NCBI RefSeq assembly: GCF_024437655.1
Contig: NZ_JANBVF010000016.1
Span: 33,934 to 97,933 of the forward strand
From: Chitinolyticbacter albus
GTDB lineage: Bacteria; Pseudomonadota; Gammaproteobacteria; Burkholderiales; Chitinibacteraceae
DNA length: 64,000 nucleotides
Reading direction: 5' to 3'
The notes under the pieces are model-generated. The model was not told the DNA's origin, did not search any database, and saw only the letters and a list, made by a program, of their open reading frames with translations. Numbering within the stretch: the stretch's first letter is position 1; the number at the start of each line of letters is the position of its first letter. The position numbers and the translations under genes are program-made. Below, in pieces: positions 1 to 8,566 of this stretch.

Positions 1-119
1 GCCCGGATTTCGAAGTAACCGATGTCCCAGCCTCATGCTTTCCCGACGACCTGCGCATCAAGGTCTACATTCCTCTTCGAGAGGAAACCGTGCACCAGGC
101 GCCCAGCCCACGCCTTTGA
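1..119 (+). CDS. 3' end of a gene, possibly effector-binding (GyrI-like) domain
   Basis: Only the last 38 codons are inside the window, ending at TGA 117-119. The visible tail contains DDLRIKVYIPL shortly before the end. That resembles the closing beta strand of GyrI-like/AraC effector-binding domains, and the next gene also ends its domain with a similar strand (LTLIHLPL). The fragment reads in frame from position 3 with no stop. Assignment to that family is an inference from one short strand. It could be any protein ending in a beta strand. Confidence 0.4.
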   Translation, partial: PDFEVTDVPASCFPDDLRIKVYIPLREETVHQAPSPRL

Positions 120-189
120 GTCAAGCGTGTTGCAAGCACACCCTTTGACGCACACTCCTGCGGATCATCAAGATTCAATCTTCCAGCGC

Positions 190-218
190 TTGAGGTCACC
201 CCTAGGGTCCGCTATCGA
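190..218 (+). promoter_or_regulatory. candidate sigma70 promoter for the AraC-type gene
   Basis: TTGAGG (190-195) and TATCGA (213-218) are separated by 17 bp, with a CCCTAGGG palindrome inside the spacer. It lies about 140 bp before the ATG at 359. The match is moderate and there is no experimental support. Confidence 0.35.
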
Positions 219-358
219 GGCAACAGGGTTCCACACTCGGGAAGCGGCGCAATGATGCGAGCAAGTTGGCTGGCGACTCGCACCATGCGGTTCAACGCGG
301 CCAAAAGCGCAAATGCGATCAATCCGGCCCGGCTAGCATCCGGGTCGAGGAGCACAGC

Positions 359-1198
359 ATGAAACCTGACACCCTGGCCCGTTACACCGAGCGTATCTGC
401 AAGGTGCTCGACTACCTGTACGCGCATAGCGACAGCGAGCCCGATCTTTATACGCTGGCCGATGTGGCCTGCCTGTCGCCGTATCACTTTCATCGCGTGT
501 ACCGCGGGCTGATGGGCGAAACGCTGGGGGACACGCTGAAGGAAATTCGCCTGCGCAAGGCGGCGGGCGAGCTGGCGCGCACTCGTGTGCCGCTCAGCCG
601 CATCGCCGAGCGCGCGGGTTTCGGCTCCTTGCCGGCGTTCAGTCGGGCTTTCCAGCAGCGTTACGGCGCATCGCCCGGGCGTTACCGCGCGATCCGCGCG
701 CTGCCTTTCCCCTATGCAGAGGAGCAGGACATGTACCCCATCGAGATCACCGAAGAATCCGGCACCCCCCTGGTCGGGTTGGCCCACCACGGGGACTATC
801 ACCAGATCGGTCTCGCCTTCAATAAGCTGTTCCTGCACGCCGGCAACGCGGGCTGGATGCAGCCCATGCCGCGCTGCATCGGCCTGTTCTACGACGACCC
901 CAACCAGGTACCCGAGGAGAAGCTACGCTCGCACGCTGCCATCGGCATCGCCGCCGTGCCCGATCCCTTGCCGACGCCATTCGAGGGCCTGGCCATCCCC
1001 GCCGGCAGAACTGCGACGCTGCGCTATACCGGCCCTTACTCCGATCTGCCCGAAGCCTATGCCTGGCTGTTCGGCCACTGGCTGCCGCAAAGCGGGGAGG
1101 AACCGCGCGATTTTCCGGCCTACGAGGAGTACATGAACGACCCCAAGACCACGCCGCCGGCCGAGCTTCTCACGCTGATCCATCTGCCGCTCGTTTGA
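359..1198 (+). CDS. AraC-family regulator with GyrI-like effector-binding domain
   Basis: 279 residues. Residues 1-105 form an AraC/XylS DNA-binding domain with two helix-turn-helix units, around LSPYHFHRVYRG and AERAGFGSLPAFSRAF. The C-terminal ~155 residues, beginning near MYPIEITEESG, look like the GyrI-like/Rob-type small-molecule-binding domain. This is the same order as in the SoxS/Rob-like AraC-GyrI proteins, which sense cationic or amphipathic compounds. The ATG at 359 was chosen over an upstream in-frame codon because GAGGAG (347-352) sits 6 nt before it and the domain starts right after. The preceding gene may carry a related domain. Target genes are unknown. Confidence 0.85.
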   Translation: MKPDTLARYTERICKVLDYLYAHSDSEPDLYTLADVACLSPYHFHRVYRGLMGETLGDTLKEIRLRKAAGELARTRVPLSRIAERAGFGSLPAFSRAFQQRYGASPGRYRAIRALPFPYAEEQDMYPIEITEESGTPLVGLAHHGDYHQIGLAFNKLFLHAGNAGWMQPMPRCIGLFYDDPNQVPEEKLRSHAAIGIAAVPDPLPTPFEGLAIPAGRTATLRYTGPYSDLPEAYAWLFGHWLPQSGEEPRDFPAYEEYMNDPKTTPPAELLTLIHLPLV

Positions 1199-1233
1199 GA
1201 AACGCCGACGTGCGGCAGGCGTAAAAAAGAGCA

Positions 1234-1252
1234 AAGGGGCATAACGCCCCTT
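1234..1252 (-). terminator. hairpin, likely terminator of the 47-residue ORF
   Basis: AAGGGGC (1234-1240) pairs with GCCCCTT (1246-1252). Read on the minus strand it is followed, after TTTGC, by a run of T. It lies between the ends of two convergent genes, so it may serve both. Confidence 0.5.
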
Positions 1253-1285
1253 CGCCCTTACGGATTAGGTCTCAGGTTCCGGTAG

Positions 1286-1429
1286 CTACCGATACGGTTC
1301 GGCGACTTCGAGGGCAAGATTCCTCGTATCGTCGTGGTCGAGATTGGTAGGGGTTTTGAAGGCCCGGAACAAGTTCATCAACGCATCGTTGACCGTACTC
1401 GCTAAGCCTTCCAGGAAGTCGAATCGCAT
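1286..1429 (-). CDS. 47-residue ORF, function unknown
   Basis: An ORF of 47 codons reading MRFDFLEGLASTVND... and ending ...LALEVAEPYR. It has a textbook ribosome-binding site, AGGAG, 6 nt before the ATG. A sigma70-like promoter (1625-1654) lies upstream and a terminator-like hairpin (1234-1252) downstream, so it has the layout of an independent transcription unit. The first 25 residues could form an amphipathic helix; the second half is acidic. There is no predicted signal peptide or membrane segment and no family I recognise. The alternative is that the AGGAG is chance and the transcript is a non-coding RNA. Confidence 0.55.
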   Translation of the reverse strand: MRFDFLEGLASTVNDALMNLFRAFKTPTNLDHDDTRNLALEVAEPYR

Positions 1430-1496
1430 TGCGATCTCCTTGTTTCGAAGGTTTCACTAACTACGTCGCAGATTTTGCTGACAGGTGTCGCCCCCA

Positions 1497-1613
1497 CCGG
1501 GAAACCGGATCGGGCAACTCGTTGCCGGAGTGTCGTCTCCGACCGCGCGGACAGCCTGTGGGGCTGCCGGCCTGTTAACACAACCGAACGTCCGCCACGA
1601 CCAGATTGTCGTG
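1497..1613 (-). ncRNA. hairpin-rich leader upstream of the 47-residue ORF
   Basis: Between the candidate promoter and the small ORF lie five short inverted repeats in a row. They are CACGAC/GTCGTG (1596-1601/1608-1613), CAGCC/GGCTG (1552-1556/1562-1566), CGGAG/CTCCG (1526-1530/1537-1541), GGCAA/TTGCC (1513-1517/1522-1526, sharing one base with the previous arm) and CCGG/CCGG around a four-base loop (1497-1508). The predicted untranslated leader is about 190 nt, long for a 47-codon gene. It resembles no riboswitch family I can name. Confidence 0.4.
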
Positions 1614-1624
1614 ATGGCACTGTC

Positions 1625-1654
1625 AATTTAGCAGCCACTAATACACAGCGTCAA
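1625..1654 (-). promoter_or_regulatory. candidate sigma70 promoter for the 47-residue ORF transcript
   Basis: On the minus strand TTGACG (1654-1649) is followed after 18 bp by TAAATT (1630-1625). A second TTGACG copy lies 17 bp further upstream. The start of transcription would be near 1617. Confidence 0.45.
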
Positions 1655-1680
1655 ACACCGTATGTCGTCAATATGAACAA

Positions 1681-1704
1681 AAACAGCCACTTATGTGGCT
1701 GTTT
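1681..1704 (-). terminator. intrinsic terminator of the ArsR-family gene
   Basis: AAACAGCCAC (1681-1690), a TTAT loop, and GTGGCTGTTT (1695-1704) form a perfect 10-bp stem just after the minus-strand gene ending at 1727. On that strand it is followed by a T-rich tract. Confidence 0.8.
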
Positions 1705-1726
1705 GGGGCTCGTAGTGGCTTTGCGC

Positions 1727-2065
1727 CTACTTGGAAAAGGCACAGAACACGTCGCGCAGCATGGCGATCACTTCCAGCGTGCGGGTATCGCCAACGCGGT
1801 AATAGACGCGGTTGGCGTCCTTGCGGGTGCGCAGCACGCCCTTTTCGCGCATCAGCGCCAGATGCTGCGAAATGTTCGATTGCGTGGTGCCAACCTGCTC
1901 CACGATGTCCTGCACGCTGACCTCGTGCTCGCCCAGTACGCAGAGGATCTTCAGTCGCAACGGGTGCGACATGGCCTTCATCGCGCGCGACGCCTGCTGG
2001 ATGTGCTCGTCGCTCATCAATTCGGTGGGGGGAAGCATCATCCTCTGCACTTTTTGGCCGTCCAT
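1727..2065 (-). CDS. ArsR/SmtB-family repressor with BigR/SqrR-like cysteine pair
   Basis: 112 residues with a winged helix. The recognition region reads TTQSNISQHLALMREKGVLRTRK, with the RVYYRV wing after it. The ArsR metal motif ELCVCDL is absent. Instead there is one cysteine in ILCVL (residue 42) and one in VFCAF (residue 108). A 66-residue spacing is also that of the paired redox cysteines of BigR and SqrR, which sense persulfide. That makes a sulfide/redox role possible but unproven. The start is uncertain: a candidate promoter ends right before this ATG, and downstream ATGs exist at 2038 and 2017. The gene is divergent from gpmI. Confidence 0.85.
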   Translation of the reverse strand: MDGQKVQRMMLPPTELMSDEHIQQASRAMKAMSHPLRLKILCVLGEHEVSVQDIVEQVGTTQSNISQHLALMREKGVLRTRKDANRVYYRVGDTRTLEVIAMLRDVFCAFSK

Positions 2066-2071
2066 CAGACG

Positions 2072-2100
2072 TTCATATTATTGGATCTGTGACAAGGCAA
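2072..2100 (-). promoter_or_regulatory. candidate promoter of the ArsR-family gene
   Basis: On the minus strand TTGCCT (2100-2095), a 17-bp spacer and TATGAA (2077-2072) lie directly upstream of the first ATG. This implies a very short leader or use of a downstream start. The region is shared with the divergent gpmI promoter, where TAGAAT (2117-2122) is a -10 candidate. Confidence 0.35.
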
Positions 2101-2200
2101 GCCTATGTCGTTGCGGTAGAATACTACCCATCTTTGGAACCCCACTGCAACGGGCGATCCGCCCGCGACAGCGCCGTTTTTGCTTGAGGTACACCCCAGT

Positions 2201-3748
<1,548 letters not shown>

Positions 3749-3760
3749 CGCCTGCCAATC

Positions 3761-5083
3761 TTGCGCGCCGTTGCGCTTGTCCTGCTGATGGCACTCTCCG
3801 GTGCGGCGCATGCCGCCCCGGAGACTCTTTCGCGTGCCAACAGCCAGAAGCACCAGGCTGAGCTCAAGGATTTGCGCGGCAAGATCGACGCGCTGAAGCA
3901 GGACCTCGCCACCAACGAATCGAACCGCCAGGAAGCGGCGGACGCGCTCAAGGATTCCGAGCGCGCGATCTCCGAAGCCAATCGCGTGCTCGGTACCCTG
4001 GCCGAGGAGCGTCAGCTCACCGCGCTGGAACTGGCGCAGCTGGAAGCCGACATCGCCAGCGCGCGCACCGGCATCCGCGCCAGCCAGGCCCGGCTCGCCG
4101 CGCTCTTGAGCGCGCGCTACAAGACACGCGAACTCGAAGCCTGGCGCTTGATCCTCGATCAGGAAGACCCCAGCCAGGCGAGCCGCGATCTCAGCTACTA
4201 CCGTTACCTCGCCCGCGCCCAGCAGCAGCTTGCCGCGCGGCTCGAGGCCCAACTGACCGAGCTCAACCGTCTCGCCGCCGAAATCCGCGACAAGAACGCC
4301 GAGCTCAAGGCCATCGCGGCCGAGAAGGCACGGCAGAAGGCGCTGCTGGTCTCGGAGCAGGCCGAAAAGCAGCAGCTGGTCACCAGCCTCAATCGCGAAA
4401 TCAGCCAGCAACGCACCCAGATCCAGAAGCTGTCCGCCGATGAAAAACGGCTCTCGGACCTCGTCAAGCGGCTCGAGGCCATCATCAAGCAGCAGGAGGC
4501 GCGCCGCGCGCGCGAAGCCGCCAAACGCCGCGCCGATGCGGAGCGCCGCGTCCGAGCGGAGGCGGAGCGCCGCGTCAAGGCCGCCAACGCCAAGATCGCC
4601 CAGGGCGGCAAACCGGCCCCGGGCAGCAAGCCAGCGATCGAGCCGGTGCGCGCCGTCAACCAGGCCGAGCCCGATGCCAGCCTCAACGGTCGCCAATTCG
4701 CCGCGCTCAAGGGCCGGCTACGCCTTCCGCTCAAGGGCGAGGTGATCGGCCGTTTCGGCGCCGCGCGCGCGGAAGGCACCACCTGGAAGGGCGTATTCAT
4801 CCGCGCCTCCAGCGGGCAGCCCGTGAAGGCGGTGGCCGGTGGCGAAGTGGTGTTTGCCGACTGGCTGCGTGGCTTTGGCAATCTCATCATTGTCGACCAC
4901 GGTGATGGCTTTCTCAGCCTCTATGCCGCCAACGAAAGCGTGCTCAAGCAGGTCGGCGATCGGGTCGGCCCGGGAGACACCATCGCCACCAGCGGCAACA
5001 GCGGTGGCATGGCCGAATCGGGCGTATACTTCGAGCTCAGAAAAAACGGCCAGCCTATCGACCCGCTAGCCTGGACCGGCTGA
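3761..5083 (+). CDS. envC: EnvC-like murein hydrolase activator (degenerate M23/LytM)
   Basis: 440 residues. It has a signal peptide (about residues 1-19, ending AHA), a long coiled coil (about 25-250) and a linker rich in Arg and Ala. The C-terminal LytM domain spans about 315-440. The LytM zinc ligands are missing: the usual HxGxD position reads WKGVF, YAHL reads YAAN, and HLHFE reads VYFEL. This fits EnvC, which does not cut peptidoglycan but activates periplasmic amidases at the septum under FtsEX control. The start is a TTG at 3761, 12 bp after gpmI, chosen because it gives a complete signal peptide. No clear ribosome site is visible. Confidence 0.9.
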   Translation: MRAVALVLLMALSGAAHAAPETLSRANSQKHQAELKDLRGKIDALKQDLATNESNRQEAADALKDSERAISEANRVLGTLAEERQLTALELAQLEADIASARTGIRASQARLAALLSARYKTRELEAWRLILDQEDPSQASRDLSYYRYLARAQQQLAARLEAQLTELNRLAAEIRDKNAELKAIAAEKARQKALLVSEQAEKQQLVTSLNREISQQRTQIQKLSADEKRLSDLVKRLEAIIKQQEARRAREAAKRRADAERRVRAEAERRVKAANAKIAQGGKPAPGSKPAIEPVRAVNQAEPDASLNGRQFAALKGRLRLPLKGEVIGRFGAARAEGTTWKGVFIRASSGQPVKAVAGGEVVFADWLRGFGNLIIVDHGDGFLSLYAANESVLKQVGDRVGPGDTIATSGNSGGMAESGVYFELRKNGQPIDPLAWTG

Positions 5084-5109
5084 CACGAGAACACGGAGTT
5101 CCACACGGT

Positions 5110-6585
5110 ATGACCGCTCATTCTTCCAAGAAAAACGGGAAGTTCCAGAAAATTGCCCTGCTCGCAGCCGGCGCCAGCCTCGGTGTAGCGATCAGCCTGT
5201 CGTTCAACGTCATGGCCGACAAGGATACGGTGGCCTCCCCGCTGCCGATCGAGGATCTGCGCGCCTTTTCCACGGTGTTCGGCCTTATCAAGCAGAACTA
5301 CGTCGAGCCGGTCGAAGACAAGAAGCTGATCTCGGAAGCGATCAAGGGCATGGTGGCCGGGCTCGACCCGCACTCGTCCTATCTGGATGCAGAAGCCTTC
5401 AAGGATCTGCAGGAGAACACCCAGGGCGAGTTCGGCGGTCTCGGGCTCGAAGTAAACATGGAAGATGGCCTCGTGCGCGTGGTCTCGCCGATCGAGGACA
5501 CGCCCGCCTACCGCGCCGGGGTGAAGGCTGGCGATTACATCGTCAAGATCGACGACACCCAGGTGCAGGGGCTGTCGCTATCGGAAGCGGTGAACAAGAT
5601 GCGCGGCAAGCCCGGCAGCGCGGTCACGCTGACAGTGTTGCGCAAGGGCGCCGCCAAGCCCATGGTGCTCAGCCTCAAGCGCGCCGTGATCAAGGTGCAG
5701 AGCGTGAAGTCCAAGCTCGCCGAGCCCGACTACGGCTACATCCGCGTCACCCAGTTCCAGGAACACACGACCGAGAACGTCGCCAAGGCGATCGAAACGC
5801 TCTACAAGGACAACAAGGGTGCGCTCAAGGGTCTGGTGCTCGACCTGCGCAACGATCCGGGTGGCCTGCTCAACGGCGCCGTCGGCGTTTCCGCCGCCTT
5901 CCTGCCGAGCAACGCCCTCGTCGTCTACACCGAGGGCCGCACCGAGGACGCCAAGATCAAGCTGACCGCCAGCCGTGAGAACTACCAGCGCGGCGGCAAG
6001 GACGACTACTTCAAGAACGTGCCGGCCGATGCCAAGACCGTGCCGCTGGTGGTGCTGGTCAATGGCGGCTCCGCGTCCGCGTCGGAAATCGTCGCCGGTG
6101 CGCTGCAGGATCACAAGCGCGCGCTGGTCGTTGGCACCCAGACCTTCGGCAAGGGCTCCGTGCAAACCATATTGCCGATCGACGCCAAGTCCGCGCTCAA
6201 GCTCACCACGGCGCGCTATTACACGCCGAACGGCCGCTCGATTCAGGCCAAGGGCATCACGCCGGACATCGTCGTCGAGGAAGCCACGGTCAACGGCAAG
6301 GAAGAGAGCGGCCTGATGCTGCGCGAGGCGGATCTGCAACGCCACCTCGACAATCCGAGCGGTGAATCTGGACCGGCTCCCGCCCCCAAGCCGGCCATCC
6401 TACCCAAGCCTGAAGTCAAGGCGCCTGCCGCCAAGCCGGCCTCGGGCACCGAGGAAGCCGAGTTCAACCCGCGCGAGCTTGCCTCCAAGAGTGACTTCCA
6501 GCTGCAACAGGCGCTGTCGGTACTCAAGGTGCAGCAGTTGCTGCTGCAGCAAAAACAGCCGGCCAAGCCCGCAGTCAAGAAGTAG
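5110..6585 (+). CDS. ctpA: C-terminal processing peptidase (S41 family, CtpA/Prc type)
   Basis: 491 residues. An N-terminal membrane or signal segment (about 16-35) is followed by a PDZ domain (about 95-175) containing GLGLEVNMEDG and the S41 protease domain. The catalytic serine lies in GGSASASEIVAG and the general-base lysine in TFGKGSVQ. CtpA-type proteases cut periplasmic substrates near their C-termini and, in several proteobacteria, degrade peptidoglycan hydrolases. Its position right after envC suits such a role. The last ~100 residues are Pro/Lys/Ala-rich and probably unstructured. A terminator follows at 6604. Confidence 0.93.
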   Translation: MTAHSSKKNGKFQKIALLAAGASLGVAISLSFNVMADKDTVASPLPIEDLRAFSTVFGLIKQNYVEPVEDKKLISEAIKGMVAGLDPHSSYLDAEAFKDLQENTQGEFGGLGLEVNMEDGLVRVVSPIEDTPAYRAGVKAGDYIVKIDDTQVQGLSLSEAVNKMRGKPGSAVTLTVLRKGAAKPMVLSLKRAVIKVQSVKSKLAEPDYGYIRVTQFQEHTTENVAKAIETLYKDNKGALKGLVLDLRNDPGGLLNGAVGVSAAFLPSNALVVYTEGRTEDAKIKLTASRENYQRGGKDDYFKNVPADAKTVPLVVLVNGGSASASEIVAGALQDHKRALVVGTQTFGKGSVQTILPIDAKSALKLTTARYYTPNGRSIQAKGITPDIVVEEATVNGKEESGLMLREADLQRHLDNPSGESGPAPAPKPAILPKPEVKAPAAKPASGTEEAEFNPRELASKSDFQLQQALSVLKVQQLLLQQKQPAKPAVKK

Positions 6586-6603
6586 GGCCTCGCGATCCGC
6601 CGC

Positions 6604-6629
6604 AGCCCCGCCACACGGCGGGGCTTTTT
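6604..6629 (+). terminator. intrinsic terminator after ctpA
   Basis: AGCCCCGCC (6604-6612), an ACAC loop and GGCGGGGCT (6617-6625) lead into a run of five T. It closes the gpmI-envC-ctpA unit. Confidence 0.9.
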
Positions 6630-6671
6630 CATGCGCGTCGTCTACGCTGAAGCGTAAAGCGGGAGCCCGCC

Positions 6672-7043
6672 ATGAATACGGAACGCCATGCCCGGATCGA
6701 CCTGAGCGGCGACGCGCCAGCCGCGGCCGCCTGGCTCGCCACGCAATCGGTGCTGCACGCACAGGCCTGGGGCAACCACATTGTGTTGCTGCGCTACCGC
6801 CTGACCGACTGCGAGCTGGCCAGCCTCGAAACCGCGCTGATGGCACAGGGCTGGACGCTCGATCAACACCTGGTCGCGCGGCTGCGCCGCTCGCTCGCCC
6901 ACTACGCCGAACGCCTCGCGCGCGACAACCTTGGCGTCCCCGAACACAATCTCAAGACCGACGGCGTCTATCGCCAGGTATGGCAGCACCATGCGCACGG
7001 CGATCGGGACGACACGCCCGAGGAGCTGCGCCGCTACCTTTGA
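6672..7043 (+). CDS. conserved-looking protein of unknown function, 123 residues
   Basis: A soluble protein with no signal peptide or membrane segment. GGGAG lies 6 nt before the ATG. The N-terminal half (RIDLSGDAPAAAAWLATQSVLH... through ...ALMAQGWTLDQHL) has a beta-alpha-beta flavour. The C-terminal half is helical, with many His and Arg (RQVWQHHAHGDRDD). Codon use matches its neighbours, so it is probably a real gene. A heavy-metal-associated-like fold is conceivable from the size and pattern, but the CxxC motif is absent. It sits between ctpA and the moeB-like gene. Confidence 0.7.
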   Translation: MNTERHARIDLSGDAPAAAAWLATQSVLHAQAWGNHIVLLRYRLTDCELASLETALMAQGWTLDQHLVARLRRSLAHYAERLARDNLGVPEHNLKTDGVYRQVWQHHAHGDRDDTPEELRRYL

Positions 7044-7074
7044 CCGGGTACGGCGATAGGGGCAGACCACCGGG

Positions 7075-7080
7075 TATAAT
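7075..7080 (+). promoter_or_regulatory. candidate -10 box before the moeB/thiF-like gene
   Basis: A perfect TATAAT lies 24 nt before the ATG at 7105. No good -35 box is seen at the usual distance. Confidence 0.4.
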
Positions 7081-7104
7081 CGACCACCCTTCCGGTATGC
7101 CGCC

Positions 7105-7893
7105 ATGACCGCCTGCACCACCCGCTCCGCCCAGATCGATCTGAACGACACCCAGCTGCTGCGCTACAGCCGCCATATCCTGCTCGATGAAATCGGCGTG
7201 GAAGGGCAGCAGCGCATCGCCACCAGCCATGTGCTGGTGATCGGTGCGGGCGGCCTGGGCTGCCCGGCCGCACTCTATCTCGCCGCCGCGGGTGTGGGCA
7301 CGCTGACGCTGGTCGACGATGACATAGTTGAGCTCACCAACCTGCAGCGGCAGATCGCGCACCGGCACGACAGCATCGGCGCGCCCAAGGTGGCCTCGGC
7401 CGCCGCGACGCTCGCTGCGCTCAATCCGGATACCCGCGTCCAGGCCTTGCAGGAACGCGCGACGGGCGAGAAGCTGCGCGAGCTGGTCGCAGCCGCCGAT
7501 GTGGTGCTCGATTGCAGTGACAATTTCGCCACCCGCCATGCGATAAACCGGGCCTGCGTCGCGTTGCAAACGCCGCTGGTTTCGGGCGCAGCGGTCCGCT
7601 TCGACGGCCAGCTCACCACCTTCGATGCCCGCCAGCCCGATGCGCCGTGCTACCACTGCCTGTTCGGCGAGGAAGGCGAAGCCGGCGACGGCCCCTGCGC
7701 CACCTTTGGCGTATTTGCGCCACTGGTCGGCATCATCGGTACCGCGCAGGCGGCGGAAGCACTCAAGCTCGTGGTCGGGCTGGGCGAGCCGCTGGTGGGG
7801 CGGCTGCAGTTGCTCGATGCACGCAACATGCAGTGGCGTGAACTGCGCTACCGGCGCGATCCGCTGTGCCCGGTCTGCGGCGCGGCGCATTGA
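7105..7893 (+). CDS. moeB: MoeB/ThiF/HesA-family adenylyltransferase
   Basis: 262 residues. It is an E1-like enzyme that adenylates the C-terminal Gly-Gly of a sulfur-carrier protein, MoaD for molybdopterin or ThiS for thiazole. The Rossmann ATP site VLVIGAGGLGCPAALYLAAAGVG, the catalytic region LVDDDIVELTNLQRQ, and zinc pairs CYHC and CPVC are all visible. The active-site cysteine of ThiF-type enzymes is probably in GPCATFG. The sequence alone does not separate MoeB from ThiF; no moaD or thiS lies nearby, so the symbol is tentative. Confidence 0.85.
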   Translation: MTACTTRSAQIDLNDTQLLRYSRHILLDEIGVEGQQRIATSHVLVIGAGGLGCPAALYLAAAGVGTLTLVDDDIVELTNLQRQIAHRHDSIGAPKVASAAATLAALNPDTRVQALQERATGEKLRELVAAADVVLDCSDNFATRHAINRACVALQTPLVSGAAVRFDGQLTTFDARQPDAPCYHCLFGEEGEAGDGPCATFGVFAPLVGIIGTAQAAEALKLVVGLGEPLVGRLQLLDARNMQWRELRYRRDPLCPVCGAAH

Positions 7894-7972
7894 GCATCTG
7901 CGCCACACTGCAGGCTTGCTGACTGCCGGAAGTGGCGAGGCGCGTTATCATTGCGCGAACGGGGAGGGGCAT

Positions 7973-8563
7973 ATGGCATTGATGATTTTTCTGGCGCTGA
8001 TCGTGGTGATCGCGCTGTACGTGATCTCGATCTACAACAACCTCGTCACGCTCAAGCATGGCGTGGCGCGCGCCTGGTCCAATATCGACGTGCTGATGAA
8101 GCAGCGCCACGACGAATTGCCCAAGCTGGTCGAAACCTGCAAGCAATACATGCAGTTCGAAACCGAGACGCTGGAGCGGGTGATGCTGGCGCGCGCCCAG
8201 GTGGCCAGCGCACGCGAAACGCGCAACATTCCGGCGCTGGGCACGGCCGAAACGGCGCTGCGCGCGGGGCTCGGCCAATTGTTCGCCACAGTCGAGGCGT
8301 ATCCGGAGCTGTCGGCCAACGAGCATTTCCGCCACCTGCTCGCGCGCATCACCGAGCTGGAAGACGGCATTGCCGATCGTCGTGAAACATATAACGACGC
8401 GACCAACCTCAACAACGTGCGTATCGACCAGTTCCCGGACGTGTTGATTGCACGCAGCCTGGGCTTCGGCGAGGCACGCCTGCTGCACTTCAACGACGCC
8501 GAAAAACGCGACGTCGACTTCAAGACGCTGTTCAAGCCCGACCAGGTCGGCCCTGCTCAATAA
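7973..8563 (+). CDS. lemA: LemA family protein
   Basis: 196 residues. One N-terminal membrane helix (about 2-20) is followed by a helical-bundle body with the LemA hallmarks YNNLVTLKHGVARAWSNIDVLMKQRHDELPKLV and NDATNLNNVRIDQFPDVLIA. The exact function of LemA is unsettled; it is envelope-associated. The ATG follows GGGGAGGGGC. The stop is 3 bp before the next gene, which encodes a GIDE-like membrane protein, a known LemA partner arrangement, so the two are probably cotranscribed. Confidence 0.92.
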   Translation: MALMIFLALIVVIALYVISIYNNLVTLKHGVARAWSNIDVLMKQRHDELPKLVETCKQYMQFETETLERVMLARAQVASARETRNIPALGTAETALRAGLGQLFATVEAYPELSANEHFRHLLARITELEDGIADRRETYNDATNLNNVRIDQFPDVLIARSLGFGEARLLHFNDAEKRDVDFKTLFKPDQVGPAQ

Positions 8564-8566
8564 GCG

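Noticed and set aside
22..255. 77-codon frame at the window start
   Set aside because: No ribosome site; overlaps the better-supported 3' end of another gene and the AraC promoter region.
1402..1638. 78-codon GTG-start frame through the structured leader
   Set aside because: It overlaps the leader hairpins, lacks a ribosome site, and is out of frame with the ORF that has AGGAG.
3761..5083. Reading the M23 protein as an active endopeptidase
   Set aside because: All expected zinc-binding His/Asp positions are replaced, so an activator role is the better reading.
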